The notes beneath the pieces were generated by a model that worked only from the letters and a program-made list of their open reading frames with translations, was not told the DNA's origin and made no database searches. A DNA stretch of 64,000 nt from Ignavibacteriales bacterium (GTDB lineage: Bacteria; Bacteroidota; Ignavibacteria; Ignavibacteriales; Ignavibacteriaceae). Made by a program: the position numbers and the translations under genes. The stretch is from contig JADJMD010000013.1 of the NCBI GenBank assembly GCA_016709765.1, forward strand, positions 1,240,001 to 1,304,000, written 5' to 3'. This document shows positions 26,448 through 35,407 of the stretch, piece after piece; the first letter of the stretch is position 1; every line of letters starts with the position of its first letter.

Positions 26448-27092
26448 ATGAAAATTGGAATTTTGGGATCCGGTGTAGTTGGACAAACTTTAGCATCAGG
26501 ATTTATTAAACATGGTCATCAAGTTAGGATTGGAACAAGTAATCCGGACAAACTTAGTGAATGGCTCAGCAAATCAGGAGCAAATGGATCGCGTGGTTCT
26601 TTTGCTGATGCAGCAAAATTTGGTGAAGTTATTGTTCTAGCTGTAAAAGGAACCGCAGCTCTTAACGTTTTAGAAAAAGCAGGGAATGAAAATCTTAAAG
26701 ATAAAACAATAATGGATGCAACAAATCCAATTGCAGAAGTTCCTCCCGTTAATGGAGTATTACAGTTTTTTACAAATATAAATTCATCTTTAATGGAAGA
26801 ACTGCAAAACAAATATCCTCAAGCAAATTTTGTTAAAGCATTTAGCTGTGTGGGTAATGCACTTATGGTTAATCCGAATTTTGGTGGACAGAAACCAACG
26901 ATGTTTATTGCAGGTAATAACAATGATTCTAAAAGTGCGGTTAAAAATATTTTAAATACCTTTGGTTGGGATGTTGAAGATATGGGAAAAGCAGAAGCTG
27001 CACGAGCAATTGAACCGCTTTGTATTCTTTGGTGCATTCCGGGATTTTTAGAAAACAGATGGATGCATGCATTTAAATTGTTAAAAAAATAA
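26448..27092 (+). CDS. NADP-binding reductase of the F420-reductase/YqeC-like family
   Basis: This 214-residue protein begins MKIGILGSGVVGQTLASGFI with a classic Rossmann loop GSGVVG, followed by VRIGTSNPDKL. It continues VIVLAVKGTAAL, DATNPIAEVPP, VKAFSCVGNALMVNP and ends CILWCIPGFLENRW. This matches the NADPH-dependent F420 reductase-like (NAD(P)-binding) family, whose members in Bacteroidota likely do not use F420. A perfect AGGAGG lies 4 nt before ATG 26448, although the frame is open further upstream to 26364. It is transcribed away from the ParA gene. Confidence 0.85.
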   Translation: MKIGILGSGVVGQTLASGFIKHGHQVRIGTSNPDKLSEWLSKSGANGSRGSFADAAKFGEVIVLAVKGTAALNVLEKAGNENLKDKTIMDATNPIAEVPPVNGVLQFFTNINSSLMEELQNKYPQANFVKAFSCVGNALMVNPNFGGQKPTMFIAGNNNDSKSAVKNILNTFGWDVEDMGKAEAARAIEPLCILWCIPGFLENRWMHAFKLLKK

Positions 27093-27141
27093 TTGATCAC
27101 ATTTTTAATTGTGTATTAGATGGTAAAGGAAATTGTGAGTT

Positions 27142-27807
27142 ATGATAGGATTGAAAAAAATATTAAGTGTAGTATATACCCTAATATTTATAACAGTATT
27201 TTTAATAGGCTGCAAAGAAAGCAAATCAGAAATAAAACAAAAGAATAATAAAATAATGAATGAACAAAATTTAAACTTAGATACTGCAACATTTGGTTCC
27301 GGATGTTTCTGGTGTACGGAAGCAATTTTTGAAAGAGTAAAGGGAGTTAGTTCTGTTGTTTCAGGTTACTCGGGTGGAAGTGTTGCGAACCCAACATATA
27401 AAGAAGTTTGTAATGGCACTACGGGACATGCAGAATGTACACAAATTACTTTTGATCCCGCTGTTATAACATACGATGAACTTCTTGAAATTTTTTGGAA
27501 GATGCATGATCCAACAACATTAAACAGGCAAGGTAATGATGTAGGCACACAATACCGCTCCGTTATTTTTTATCATAATGATGATCAAAAACAAAAAGCG
27601 GAATTTTATAAGAAAAAATTAAATGATGAAAAAATTTGGGATAAACCAATTGTTACAGAAATAACAAAGTTTGAAAAGTTTTATCCTGCAGAAGATTATC
27701 ACCAGGAATATTATGATAACAATCCTAACCAGGGGTACTGTGCTTATGTTATCACACCAAAAGTAGAAAAATTTGAAAAGATTTTTAAGGATAAGTTGAA
27801 GAAGTAA
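27142..27807 (+). CDS. msrA: Peptide-methionine (S)-S-oxide reductase, lipoprotein form
   Basis: This 221-residue protein has a lipoprotein-type signal (FLIGCKES, C24). The MsrA domain starts near residue 48 with catalytic C55 in FGSGCFWCTEAIF. Family marks VSGYSGG, THAECT-like TGHAECTQITFDP, GTQYRSVIF and YHQEYYD follow, and the tail NQGYCAYV offers a resolving Cys. It reduces the S form of methionine sulfoxide; the lipobox places it outside the cytoplasm. A separate exported MsrB is at 56706-57257. The end converges with recQ (27822), only 14 bp away. Confidence 0.92.
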   Translation: MIGLKKILSVVYTLIFITVFLIGCKESKSEIKQKNNKIMNEQNLNLDTATFGSGCFWCTEAIFERVKGVSSVVSGYSGGSVANPTYKEVCNGTTGHAECTQITFDPAVITYDELLEIFWKMHDPTTLNRQGNDVGTQYRSVIFYHNDDQKQKAEFYKKKLNDEKIWDKPIVTEITKFEKFYPAEDYHQEYYDNNPNQGYCAYVITPKVEKFEKIFKDKLKK

Positions 27808-27821
27808 TAAGTATTATGATC

Positions 27822-29288
27822 CTAAAATTCACCATTTATAACTCCGTTAACAGTGCAGCTATCACAATTGCCGCAGGGTTTTTCACCGGGAAAACCAAAA
27901 TAATCTGAAATAAAAACTCTCCGGCATTTTTCCCCTCGAAAATAATTAACAACCGATAAAAGTTTTTTATTGTCATTTAAAAGTTTTTCTTTTAGATGAT
28001 CTTCATCCTGTAAAATATCCGGAAGTTCATTTACTATTTGCAGGTTTTGTTTTTCAATTTCCCCTTCAGTAACACCATAGCGATCAAGCATTGCGAGCGC
28101 AGTTTCAACCCGAAAATCACTTTTATTTTTAAAACTTATTAGTTCTCGGATGTAGTCGACCCCGCTTGAATTTATTAATCCGATCTCACGTTTTAAAATA
28201 TCATACATCGCAGAATAAAAATTAGCATCTGGGTTAGACCATTTAATAAATTGCATTTGTGTGTAAAGATCTTCTTGATTGTAAAGTAAAACGCAAACAG
28301 AATCATTTCCATCTCTCCCTGCTCTGCCAATTTCCTGGTAGTAAGATTCTATTGAGGAAGGCAATTCTGCGTGAATTACAAACCGAATGTCTGCTTTATC
28401 TATTCCCATTCCAAAAGCATTTGTTGCAAGTATAAGTTTTTGTTTTCCATTCAGAAAATCTCGCTGCATGCTTTTGCGTTGTCTGTCTTCCAGTTTGCCG
28501 TGATAGACCCCGTGTTTAAATCCTTTATCACCAAGAATCTCAGAAAAGTTTTCTAAAGTCTTTATTAGTGCAAAATAAATTATTCCGCATCCATCATATT
28601 TCTCTAAGGTTGAAATTATTTCTTTTAACTTTTCTTTATCATCAAAAACATCAACAGCTTCTAATCTAAGATTTGGACGCTCTATTCCCTGGTGGAAAAT
28701 TTTTATATCATCTTTATTGATATGAAGTTTTTTGATTATGTCTTCTTGAACACTATGTGTTGCGGTTGCAGTAAGAGCAATTGTTAATGGATTTCCCATC
28801 AATTCTCTAAATTCACCAATTCGCGAATAGTCTGGTCGAAAATCATGTCCCCATTCGGAAATACAATGTGCTTCATCCACAGCAAGTAAATCTATTTTTA
28901 CCTTTTTAATCTGTTCAATAAAATCTGGTTTGCGGAATCTTTCCGGTGTTACATAAAGAAGTTTAATTTTTCCGGCTGTAAAATCATTAAGTCTTTTTTC
29001 TCTTTCTGGTTTGGATAGCGTTGAATTGATAAATGCTGCGCGAATATTTTTCTTTCGAAGTACATCAACCTGATCTTGCATAAGAGCAATAAGCGGACTG
29101 ATTACTATTGTACTGTTATCAAATAAAATGGCAGGAATTTGATAACACAAAGATTTTCCACTTCCGGTCGGCATTAAAACAATAGAATGTTTTCTTTCCT
29201 CCGTAATTCTTTTAATGATTGATTCCTGTTCTCCTCGAAAAGAATCGTAGCCAAAATTATTTTTTAGAATTGTGTAAATGTTGCTCAT
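27822..29288 (-). CDS. recQ: ATP-dependent DNA helicase RecQ, short form
   Basis: This 488-residue protein has all SF2 helicase motifs: Walker A MPTGSGKSLCYQ (about 39-50), DEAHCISEWGHDFRPDY (about 136-152), TATA, FGMGIDKADIRFVIH and EIGRAGRDG. It is followed by a RecQ zinc-binding region with CRRVFISDYFGF, then CGNCDSC. The chain stops right after the zinc site, so the winged-helix (RQC) and HRDC domains of the 600-residue RecQ type are missing. It is thus a short RecQ, as found in several Bacteroidota. It unwinds DNA in recombination and replication repair. Confidence 0.9.
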   Translation of the reverse strand: MSNIYTILKNNFGYDSFRGEQESIIKRITEERKHSIVLMPTGSGKSLCYQIPAILFDNSTIVISPLIALMQDQVDVLRKKNIRAAFINSTLSKPEREKRLNDFTAGKIKLLYVTPERFRKPDFIEQIKKVKIDLLAVDEAHCISEWGHDFRPDYSRIGEFRELMGNPLTIALTATATHSVQEDIIKKLHINKDDIKIFHQGIERPNLRLEAVDVFDDKEKLKEIISTLEKYDGCGIIYFALIKTLENFSEILGDKGFKHGVYHGKLEDRQRKSMQRDFLNGKQKLILATNAFGMGIDKADIRFVIHAELPSSIESYYQEIGRAGRDGNDSVCVLLYNQEDLYTQMQFIKWSNPDANFYSAMYDILKREIGLINSSGVDYIRELISFKNKSDFRVETALAMLDRYGVTEGEIEKQNLQIVNELPDILQDEDHLKEKLLNDNKKLLSVVNYFRGEKCRRVFISDYFGFPGEKPCGNCDSCTVNGVINGEF

Positions 29289-29473
29289 TGATCAATTTAT
29301 GAATTATTTTATTAAATGTACTAAAACATGGATATTTGTTATAAATATATACACATTTAAATCGATAATAATAAAACTCTTTGTTAACAAAAAAATTTAT
29401 TTCTGTTGTCAAATTAAGTTTTAATGACAATCAACTGGGAAAAAGATTTACTCTCAAATGCAAGGGAGAAAAA

Positions 29474-32437
29474 ATGCAGACGGAATTTAGAAAAACAATT
29501 CTTCTTGTTGAAGACCAAGCCATCATAGCAATGTCTGAAGCAAGCTTGCTTAAGAAAAACGGATATGATGTTGTTATATCCAGTACAGGTGAGCAGGCAA
29601 TAAAGATTATTGAAGAAAATCATTACATCAACTTAATTCTTATGGATATTGACTTAGGAAAGGGGATTGATGGAACAGAAGCCGCACAAACAATTCTTAA
29701 AACACACGAGTTACCAGTTGTTTTTCTTTCGAATCACACAGAAAAAGAAGTAGTTGAAAAAACCGAAAAGATAACTTCATACGGATATGTTGTTAAAAAC
29801 AGCGGAGAAACAGTACTTCTTGCATCAATTAAAATGGCATTTAAACTTTTTGAAGCCCATAGACGAGTACGCGAAAGTGAATTAAAGTTATTAGAAAGTG
29901 ATAGAAGATTTCATGCACTCGAAAAACAGATTGATGATGTTATCTGGACTATGGATATGAATTTTCGATTCACCTATTTAAGCCCTTCTGTTGAAAAGAT
30001 GCATGGTTACAGTGTTGATGAAATGATGAAGTTAAATTTGCAAGACTACTTAACATCTCAAGCATCCGAAAAAGCCATATCTGTAATAGCCGAAGAAATT
30101 AAATTGTATTTAATAAACAGAGTTGAAAAAAATATTGTGACTCTCGAAATTGATCAAATAAAAAAAAATGGTACGATTTTTCCTACAGAAATAAGAGCAA
30201 GATTTCTTTTGGATAATGAGAACAATCCTATTGGGATTATTGGAGTAACTAGAGATATAACACAGCGCCTTTTATCTGAAAAGACATTAAGAGATAGTGA
30301 AAAAACATTAAACCTTACTTTAGAAGGAGCGCAAATTGGTTTATGGGATCAGAACTTTAAAACCGGAATTGTTAACAGAAGTGATCACTGGGCAACTATG
30401 CTTGGTTATGATCCGGAGGAAATGAAAAACAATCTGGATTTCTGGAAATCAAATATCCATCCAGATGATTTAGAAAAAACATTAATTGAAGCAAAAAAGC
30501 ATGAACAGGGCTTAACTGAATTCTATAAAGTTCAACATAGATTAAAATGTAAAAACGGAAATTATAAATGGGTGCTAAACTGGGGAAAAATTTCGGAAAG
30601 AGATAGTGATGGCAATCCTGTTAGAGCATTAGGAATTCATATTGATGTAGACGATAACATTAAAGCTGAAGAAGCGTTAATAATTAGTGAAAATAAATTA
30701 AGCAGTATTTTTAAAGCCGCACCGGTTGGTATTGGAGTTACATCAAGCCGTGTTTTATTAGAAGTAAACGATACAATGTGTAAGATGCTTGGATATAAAG
30801 GCGAAGAACTAATCGGCAAAAATGCACGTATACTTTATCCAAGTGATGAAGAATTTGAACTTGTTGGCAGGGAAAAATATAAACAGATTGAGCAGTTTGG
30901 TACTGGCACAGTTGAAACAAAATGGGTGTGTAAAGACGGCCGTATTATCGATGTGCTGCTTAGTTCAACCCCACTAAACTTAAAAGAAATATCCAGAGGG
31001 GTTACTTTTACTGTTCTTGATATTACAGGAAGAAAGAAGTTCGAAGATGCTCTAAGAAAAAGTCAAGAAAGATATGCTCTTGCTCAAAGATCTGCAAACA
31101 TTGGCAGCTGGGAATGGAACATTTTAACCGGAGAAGTAAGCTGGTCTGAAACTATTGAACCTATGTTTGGTTTTGGTAAAGGTGAATTTAAGGGAACTTA
31201 TGAAGCATATTTAAAATGTATACATCCAGAAGATGTTGGGTTTATGGTTGAGCATTTAAATGCTGCCATATATAGAAGTGAAGAATACAGTAATTTAGAA
31301 ATGCGGATAATCTGGCCTAACGGTACTATAAAATGGATGCTTGCAAATGGAAGTGTCTTTAGAGATATAGATGGTAAACCGAATCGAATGATTGGCATTG
31401 TACAAGATATTACGGAACGAAAAATTGCCGAAGAGAAACTTAGGCAAAGCGAAGAAAACTACCGCCGTTTCTTTGAGGAAGATCTTAGCGGGGTTTTTCT
31501 ATCTACTCCCGAAGGTGGTTTGAAAGCATGTAACAAAGCTTATGTAGATATGATGGAATTTGAAAGTATTGATGAACTTATTCATTCAAATCCCGTTTCG
31601 CATTATCAACAATCGCAGGAAAGAATTGACTTTTTAGATCTGCTGCGTAAGGAAAAAAAGTTAACTAATTATGAAGGTAAGGTAGTTACAAAAACAGGAA
31701 GGGCACTTGACACTTTAGAGAACATAATAGGTGTGTTTGATGATCAAGATAATCTTGTTGAATTCTGGGGCTATGTTAATGATATAACCGACAGAAAAAA
31801 TTCAGAGCAAATACTAAAGAATGCTGCGCTAGAAAAAGAAGCGTTGCATCGCGAATTACTGCATAGAGTAAAGAACAGCTTTAATTTGATTAAATCGCTT
31901 ATGTATCTTGAGCGAGAGAAATTAAAAGATTCTGAAGCAAGAAAAGTTCTTGAAAATTTGGAAATGAGAATAGGTGCTCTTGCCAATATGTACTCATTAT
32001 TAAATGCAAGCGGCGCATCTCAGCAAATAGATCTTGGGGAATATTTAAGACAAATAACCAATTCAGTTGCAGAATCTTATATTGGAGATGTAGATCGTAT
32101 TGAAATTAAATTATCTTTTAATAAAATAGAAACGTCCCCAAAAATAGCTTCTTCTGTTGGATTAATAGTAAATGAAATTTTAACTAACTCACTTAAGTAT
32201 GCATTTCCTGATAACAAAAAGGGAATCATTTTTATTAGCTTAAAAAAAATAAATGGAAATGCAGAAATTGAAATTACAGATAACGGTGTCGGGGTTTCTG
32301 ATAATTTTAATATTAATGATGCAAAAGGTATGGGATTACAATTGATAAATATGCTTACCCAGCAGTTAAGCGGTACATTAACAGTTGAAGCCAATAATGG
32401 CACCAGGTTTAAAATTCTATTTCCTTTGGAGCAATAG
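29474..32437 (+). CDS. Hybrid sensor histidine kinase: REC, five PAS, HisKA_2, HATPase
   Basis: This 987-residue cytosolic protein opens with a receiver domain (5-125; acidic pair E13/D14, phosphoacceptor D58 in LMDID, K108). Five PAS domains follow at about 144-265, 275-397, 405-522, 530-650 and 660-775, most closing with a D-I-T-x-R-K motif. The HisKA_2 domain has H797 (RELLHRVKNSFNLI), and a HATPase domain (about 885-987) has N900/E901, DNGVG and GMGLQLI. No membrane segment is present, so it senses internal signals. ATG 29474 is chosen with AAGGGAG upstream; a TTG at 29381 is open but unlikely. No response regulator with output domain is next to it. It is transcribed divergently from recQ. 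Confidence 0.9.
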   Translation: MQTEFRKTILLVEDQAIIAMSEASLLKKNGYDVVISSTGEQAIKIIEENHYINLILMDIDLGKGIDGTEAAQTILKTHELPVVFLSNHTEKEVVEKTEKITSYGYVVKNSGETVLLASIKMAFKLFEAHRRVRESELKLLESDRRFHALEKQIDDVIWTMDMNFRFTYLSPSVEKMHGYSVDEMMKLNLQDYLTSQASEKAISVIAEEIKLYLINRVEKNIVTLEIDQIKKNGTIFPTEIRARFLLDNENNPIGIIGVTRDITQRLLSEKTLRDSEKTLNLTLEGAQIGLWDQNFKTGIVNRSDHWATMLGYDPEEMKNNLDFWKSNIHPDDLEKTLIEAKKHEQGLTEFYKVQHRLKCKNGNYKWVLNWGKISERDSDGNPVRALGIHIDVDDNIKAEEALIISENKLSSIFKAAPVGIGVTSSRVLLEVNDTMCKMLGYKGEELIGKNARILYPSDEEFELVGREKYKQIEQFGTGTVETKWVCKDGRIIDVLLSSTPLNLKEISRGVTFTVLDITGRKKFEDALRKSQERYALAQRSANIGSWEWNILTGEVSWSETIEPMFGFGKGEFKGTYEAYLKCIHPEDVGFMVEHLNAAIYRSEEYSNLEMRIIWPNGTIKWMLANGSVFRDIDGKPNRMIGIVQDITERKIAEEKLRQSEENYRRFFEEDLSGVFLSTPEGGLKACNKAYVDMMEFESIDELIHSNPVSHYQQSQERIDFLDLLRKEKKLTNYEGKVVTKTGRALDTLENIIGVFDDQDNLVEFWGYVNDITDRKNSEQILKNAALEKEALHRELLHRVKNSFNLIKSLMYLEREKLKDSEARKVLENLEMRIGALANMYSLLNASGASQQIDLGEYLRQITNSVAESYIGDVDRIEIKLSFNKIETSPKIASSVGLIVNEILTNSLKYAFPDNKKGIIFISLKKINGNAEIEITDNGVGVSDNFNINDAKGMGLQLINMLTQQLSGTLTVEANNGTRFKILFPLEQ

Positions 32438-32489
32438 TTTAATAGATTGAATATTAATTATTGTAACAGATAAATAACCAGGAGTTTTG

Positions 32490-33380
32490 ATGTTAAAAAG
32501 TTTTTTATTCTTTTCTGTTTTGATTATTACTTTTGCCTGTACTCAAAAACCAACTGCAGATCCAAACTATGTTAAAGAAATAAAGGATTGGGATGCAAAG
32601 CGAGTTAGTAGATTAAAAGCTGATGACGGTTGGCTTAATCTTGCTGGAAGATTTTGGTTAAGGCCTGGCATTAGCACCTTTGGTTCTGCAAAAGATAATG
32701 ACCTGATTGTTGAGTCTGCAGCTTTTCCACAGTACGCAGGAACATTTTTATTTGTTGATTCCAACGTAACGTTTAAAGTTGATAAAGATATAGAAGTTTT
32801 ATTAAACGGCAATCCTGTTAAGGAAATAAAACTGATTGATGATCAGAAAAAAGATATAACGGTTTTACAAATAGGTTCTGTAAAATTTAACCTGATAATT
32901 AGAGATACTCTTTATGGAATACGTTTTCGTGATTTAAACTCTGAGCTGGTAAAAAACTTTAAAGGTATAGAAAGATTTCCGATTGATGAAAACTGGAAAC
33001 TTAATGCAACATTTGAAACATATAATCCCCCAAAAGAAATTGCAGTGCCAAATATATTAGGACAAGTAAATAAGGAAAAATCCTCCGGCGCAGTGGTGTT
33101 TAAGAAAAATGGCGGCTATTACAAAATTGACGCTGTTGATGAAGGCGATGAAAACCTGTTTTTAATTTTTGCAGATCACACTAGCGGAGTTGAAACTTAC
33201 GGCGGTGGAAGATTTATGTATGTAAGCAAACCGGATTCGACCGGAACAATACTTTTAGATTTTAATAAAGCGTTCAATCCACCCTGTGTGTTTACAAAAT
33301 TTGCAACATGTCCTATGCCGCCGATACAAAATTATCTTAAACTAAGAATTGAAGCAGGTGAAAAAGTTTATGGACATTAG
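32490..33380 (+). CDS. DUF1684 lipoprotein
   Basis: This 296-residue protein has a lipobox (IITFAC, Cys near residue 18). The DUF1684 pattern is clear: WDAKRVSRLKADDGWLNLAG, RFWLRPG, GIRFRDLNS, FKGIERFPIDENWKLNATF, and near the end a GGGRFMYVSKPD segment, FNKAFNPPCVFTKFATCPMP, and PIQNYLKLRIEAGEK. The family is uncharacterised and exported or cytosolic depending on species. CAGGAG precedes the ATG at 32490 (a TTG at 32487 also opens the frame). It follows the kinase by 52 bp. Confidence 0.87.
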   Translation: MLKSFLFFSVLIITFACTQKPTADPNYVKEIKDWDAKRVSRLKADDGWLNLAGRFWLRPGISTFGSAKDNDLIVESAAFPQYAGTFLFVDSNVTFKVDKDIEVLLNGNPVKEIKLIDDQKKDITVLQIGSVKFNLIIRDTLYGIRFRDLNSELVKNFKGIERFPIDENWKLNATFETYNPPKEIAVPNILGQVNKEKSSGAVVFKKNGGYYKIDAVDEGDENLFLIFADHTSGVETYGGGRFMYVSKPDSTGTILLDFNKAFNPPCVFTKFATCPMPPIQNYLKLRIEAGEKVYGH

Positions 33381-33547
33381 GCTTTGTTATTTGTAATTGA
33401 AGCATTGACGGAGATTCTTTTATATGAGTTTTATTATCAAATGATGTTGCCTATAGATTAGTAATAATCAATGCAAGAATTGTAGCGGGTACTTGTGTGG
33501 AGAGCTTTATTTTTATACTAGCTAAATATTGATATCGTAAATATTTT

Positions 33548-33569
33548 AAAAGTATTTCACAATACTTTT
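33548..33569. promoter_or_regulatory. 9-bp inverted repeat upstream of the DUF4386 gene
   Basis: AAAAGTATT (33548-33556) and AATACTTTT (33561-33569) are perfect arms with a TCAC loop. The site lies 78 bp upstream of the ATG at 33648 and could be an operator; as a terminator for the DUF1684 gene it would be weak and far (168 bp from the stop). The flanking 267-bp gap is otherwise AT-rich with no gene seen. Confidence 0.35.
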
Positions 33570-33647
33570 CAAAAAGATCTTAATTTTATATATTGTTTTT
33601 AGTAGGGATTAGAAATTCGATTAAACTTTAACTACTAAAGGCAAAAA

Positions 33648-34358
33648 ATGAAAACGAGTAGAAAAACATCACGCTTAACGGGTGTACTATATTTAATTAT
33701 CATTGCCACGGGAATGTTTGCAGAATTTTTTGTTCGAGCAAACCTGATTGTTCCCAGTGATGCTTCCGCAACCACAAACAACATTATTGCATCAGAATCA
33801 CTTTTCCGGCTAAACATTTTTGCTGATCTTGTTATGATCATCTGCGATGTTGGCTTGGCAATACTTTTTTATCTGCTGCTAAAACCTGTAAGTAAACCAC
33901 TTGCATTGCTTGCTTCTTTTTTCAGGCTGGCGCAAGCTACATCGCTTGGCGTTAATTTATTAAATATGTTTTTTGTTCTGCAGCTTATTAGCGGCGCAAA
34001 TTATCTAGCGGTTTTAGAACCTAATCAATTACAGGCATTTATAATGATGTTTCTAGAATCGCATTCAACAGGATATACTCTAGCTCTTGTATTCTTTGGT
34101 TTTAATTTGATTATTCTTGGAGTGTTGATGTATAAATCCGGTTACTTTCCTAAAACACTTGGCGTGATGATAATTATTGCGGCATCAGCTTATTTGCTTG
34201 ATGCTTTCGCAAAGATCCTGTTAATAAATTACAACAGTTACCAGGAAATAATTACAGTGGCGGTATTAGCTCCAGCATTTATCGGCGAGCTAGCTCTTTG
34301 TTTGTGGCTGTTGTTTAGAGGTGTAGAAGAAGCGCGACTAAATTCTATTACAACATAG
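33648..34358 (+). CDS. DUF4386 membrane protein
   Basis: This 236-residue protein has about six hydrophobic segments: LTGVLYLIIIATGMFAEFFV, LVMIICDVGLAILFYLLL, LASFFRLAQATSLGVNLL, YTLALVFFGFNLIILGVLMY, and two later ones. The start with R-x-T-G-V-L-Y-L and the F-R-L-x-Q-A motif mark DUF4386, a family of integral membrane proteins of unknown role. It precedes the quinone-reductase-like gene by 18 bp; this pair recurs in Bacteroidota. Confidence 0.85.
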   Translation: MKTSRKTSRLTGVLYLIIIATGMFAEFFVRANLIVPSDASATTNNIIASESLFRLNIFADLVMIICDVGLAILFYLLLKPVSKPLALLASFFRLAQATSLGVNLLNMFFVLQLISGANYLAVLEPNQLQAFIMMFLESHSTGYTLALVFFGFNLIILGVLMYKSGYFPKTLGVMIIIAASAYLLDAFAKILLINYNSYQEIITVAVLAPAFIGELALCLWLLFRGVEEARLNSITT

Positions 34359-34376
34359 TTAACAAACAGAGGAATT

Positions 34377-35369
34377 ATGAAAGCAATAATTTATGATACT
34401 TATGGGCCGCCAGAAGTACTAAAAAATGTTGAATTAAATAAACCTATTCCTGGAGAAAATGAAATACTTATTAGAAACCGCGCAGCATCTGTAAACTATG
34501 GGGATATTATAGCTAGAAATTTTAAAGATATAACTCCGCAAAAATTTAATATGCCTTTTCTCTTTTGGATAATGGCAAGAAGTTTTTTTGGAATTAGCAA
34601 ACCAAAAGTAAAAATTCTCGGTAGTGAATTTTCCGGTGATGTTGAGGCTGTTGGAAAAAACATTACAGGATTTAAAGTTGGTGATAAAGTTTTTGGTTAC
34701 CGCGGACAAAGTATGGGAACCTATGCAGAATATTTTGTTGTTCCAGAAAAAAGTGTTGTTTCATTAAAACCTGAAAACATTTCGTATGAAGAAGCTGCCG
34801 CTGTTCCGGGTGGAAGTATGGTAGCTCTGTTTGCCGTAAAAAAAGTTAATGTTCAAAAAGGAGAAAAGGTGCTGGTTATCGGTGCTTCGGGCGGAAACGG
34901 AAATTTTATTGTACAGATTGCAAAAGATTTTGGTGCACAAGTTACGGGCGTTAGCGGCACCAACCGCATAGATTTTGTTAAGGCATTAGGCGCAGATAAA
35001 GTAATCGACTATACAAAAGAAGATTTTTCTAAAAGCGGCGAAAAGTATGATGTAATATTTGATATTCTTGGAAGAACTGGATTTGCTAAATGTAAAAACT
35101 CATTAACTGAAAATGGAAAGTACGTGCTTATAAGCTTTAAAGTTAAGCAGCTTTTGCAAATGATATGGACATCCATTTTTGGTAAGAAAAAAGTTATATG
35201 TGTTTTATCTCCACAAAAGCTTAGTGATCTTATTATTGTAAGTAAGATGATTGAGGAGGGAAAAATAAAATCAATACTAGATAAAACTTTTCCCAAAGGG
35301 CAGGCTGTTGAAGCACATAAATATATTGAGAAAGGTAACAAAAAAGGAAATGTTGTAATATCGCTTTAA
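34377..35369 (+). CDS. Zinc-free NAD(P)-dependent alcohol dehydrogenase/quinone reductase-like protein
   Basis: This 330-residue MDR-superfamily enzyme begins MKAIIYDTYGPPEVLKNVEL and has the GroES-like fold with ILGSEFSGDVEAVGKNI and VGDKVFGY. The Rossmann section has VLVIGASGGNGNFIVQIAKD (AxxGxxG-type NADPH loop), VIDYTKEDF and the ending KGQAVEAHKYIEKGNKKGNVVI. The catalytic Cys/His zinc ligands of classical alcohol dehydrogenase are missing, so it belongs to the quinone oxidoreductase-like branch. GAGGAATT precedes the ATG. The substrate is not known. Confidence 0.88.
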   Translation: MKAIIYDTYGPPEVLKNVELNKPIPGENEILIRNRAASVNYGDIIARNFKDITPQKFNMPFLFWIMARSFFGISKPKVKILGSEFSGDVEAVGKNITGFKVGDKVFGYRGQSMGTYAEYFVVPEKSVVSLKPENISYEEAAAVPGGSMVALFAVKKVNVQKGEKVLVIGASGGNGNFIVQIAKDFGAQVTGVSGTNRIDFVKALGADKVIDYTKEDFSKSGEKYDVIFDILGRTGFAKCKNSLTENGKYVLISFKVKQLLQMIWTSIFGKKKVICVLSPQKLSDLIIVSKMIEEGKIKSILDKTFPKGQAVEAHKYIEKGNKKGNVVISL

Positions 35370-35407
35370 TCTTTAAAAACTTGTTGTTATAATAGAAAAT
35401 GATGAGC

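Noticed and set aside
29381..29473. TTG-started 31-residue extension of the hybrid kinase
   Set aside because: No conserved sequence and the ATG at 29474 has a proper AAGGGAG site and begins directly at the receiver domain.
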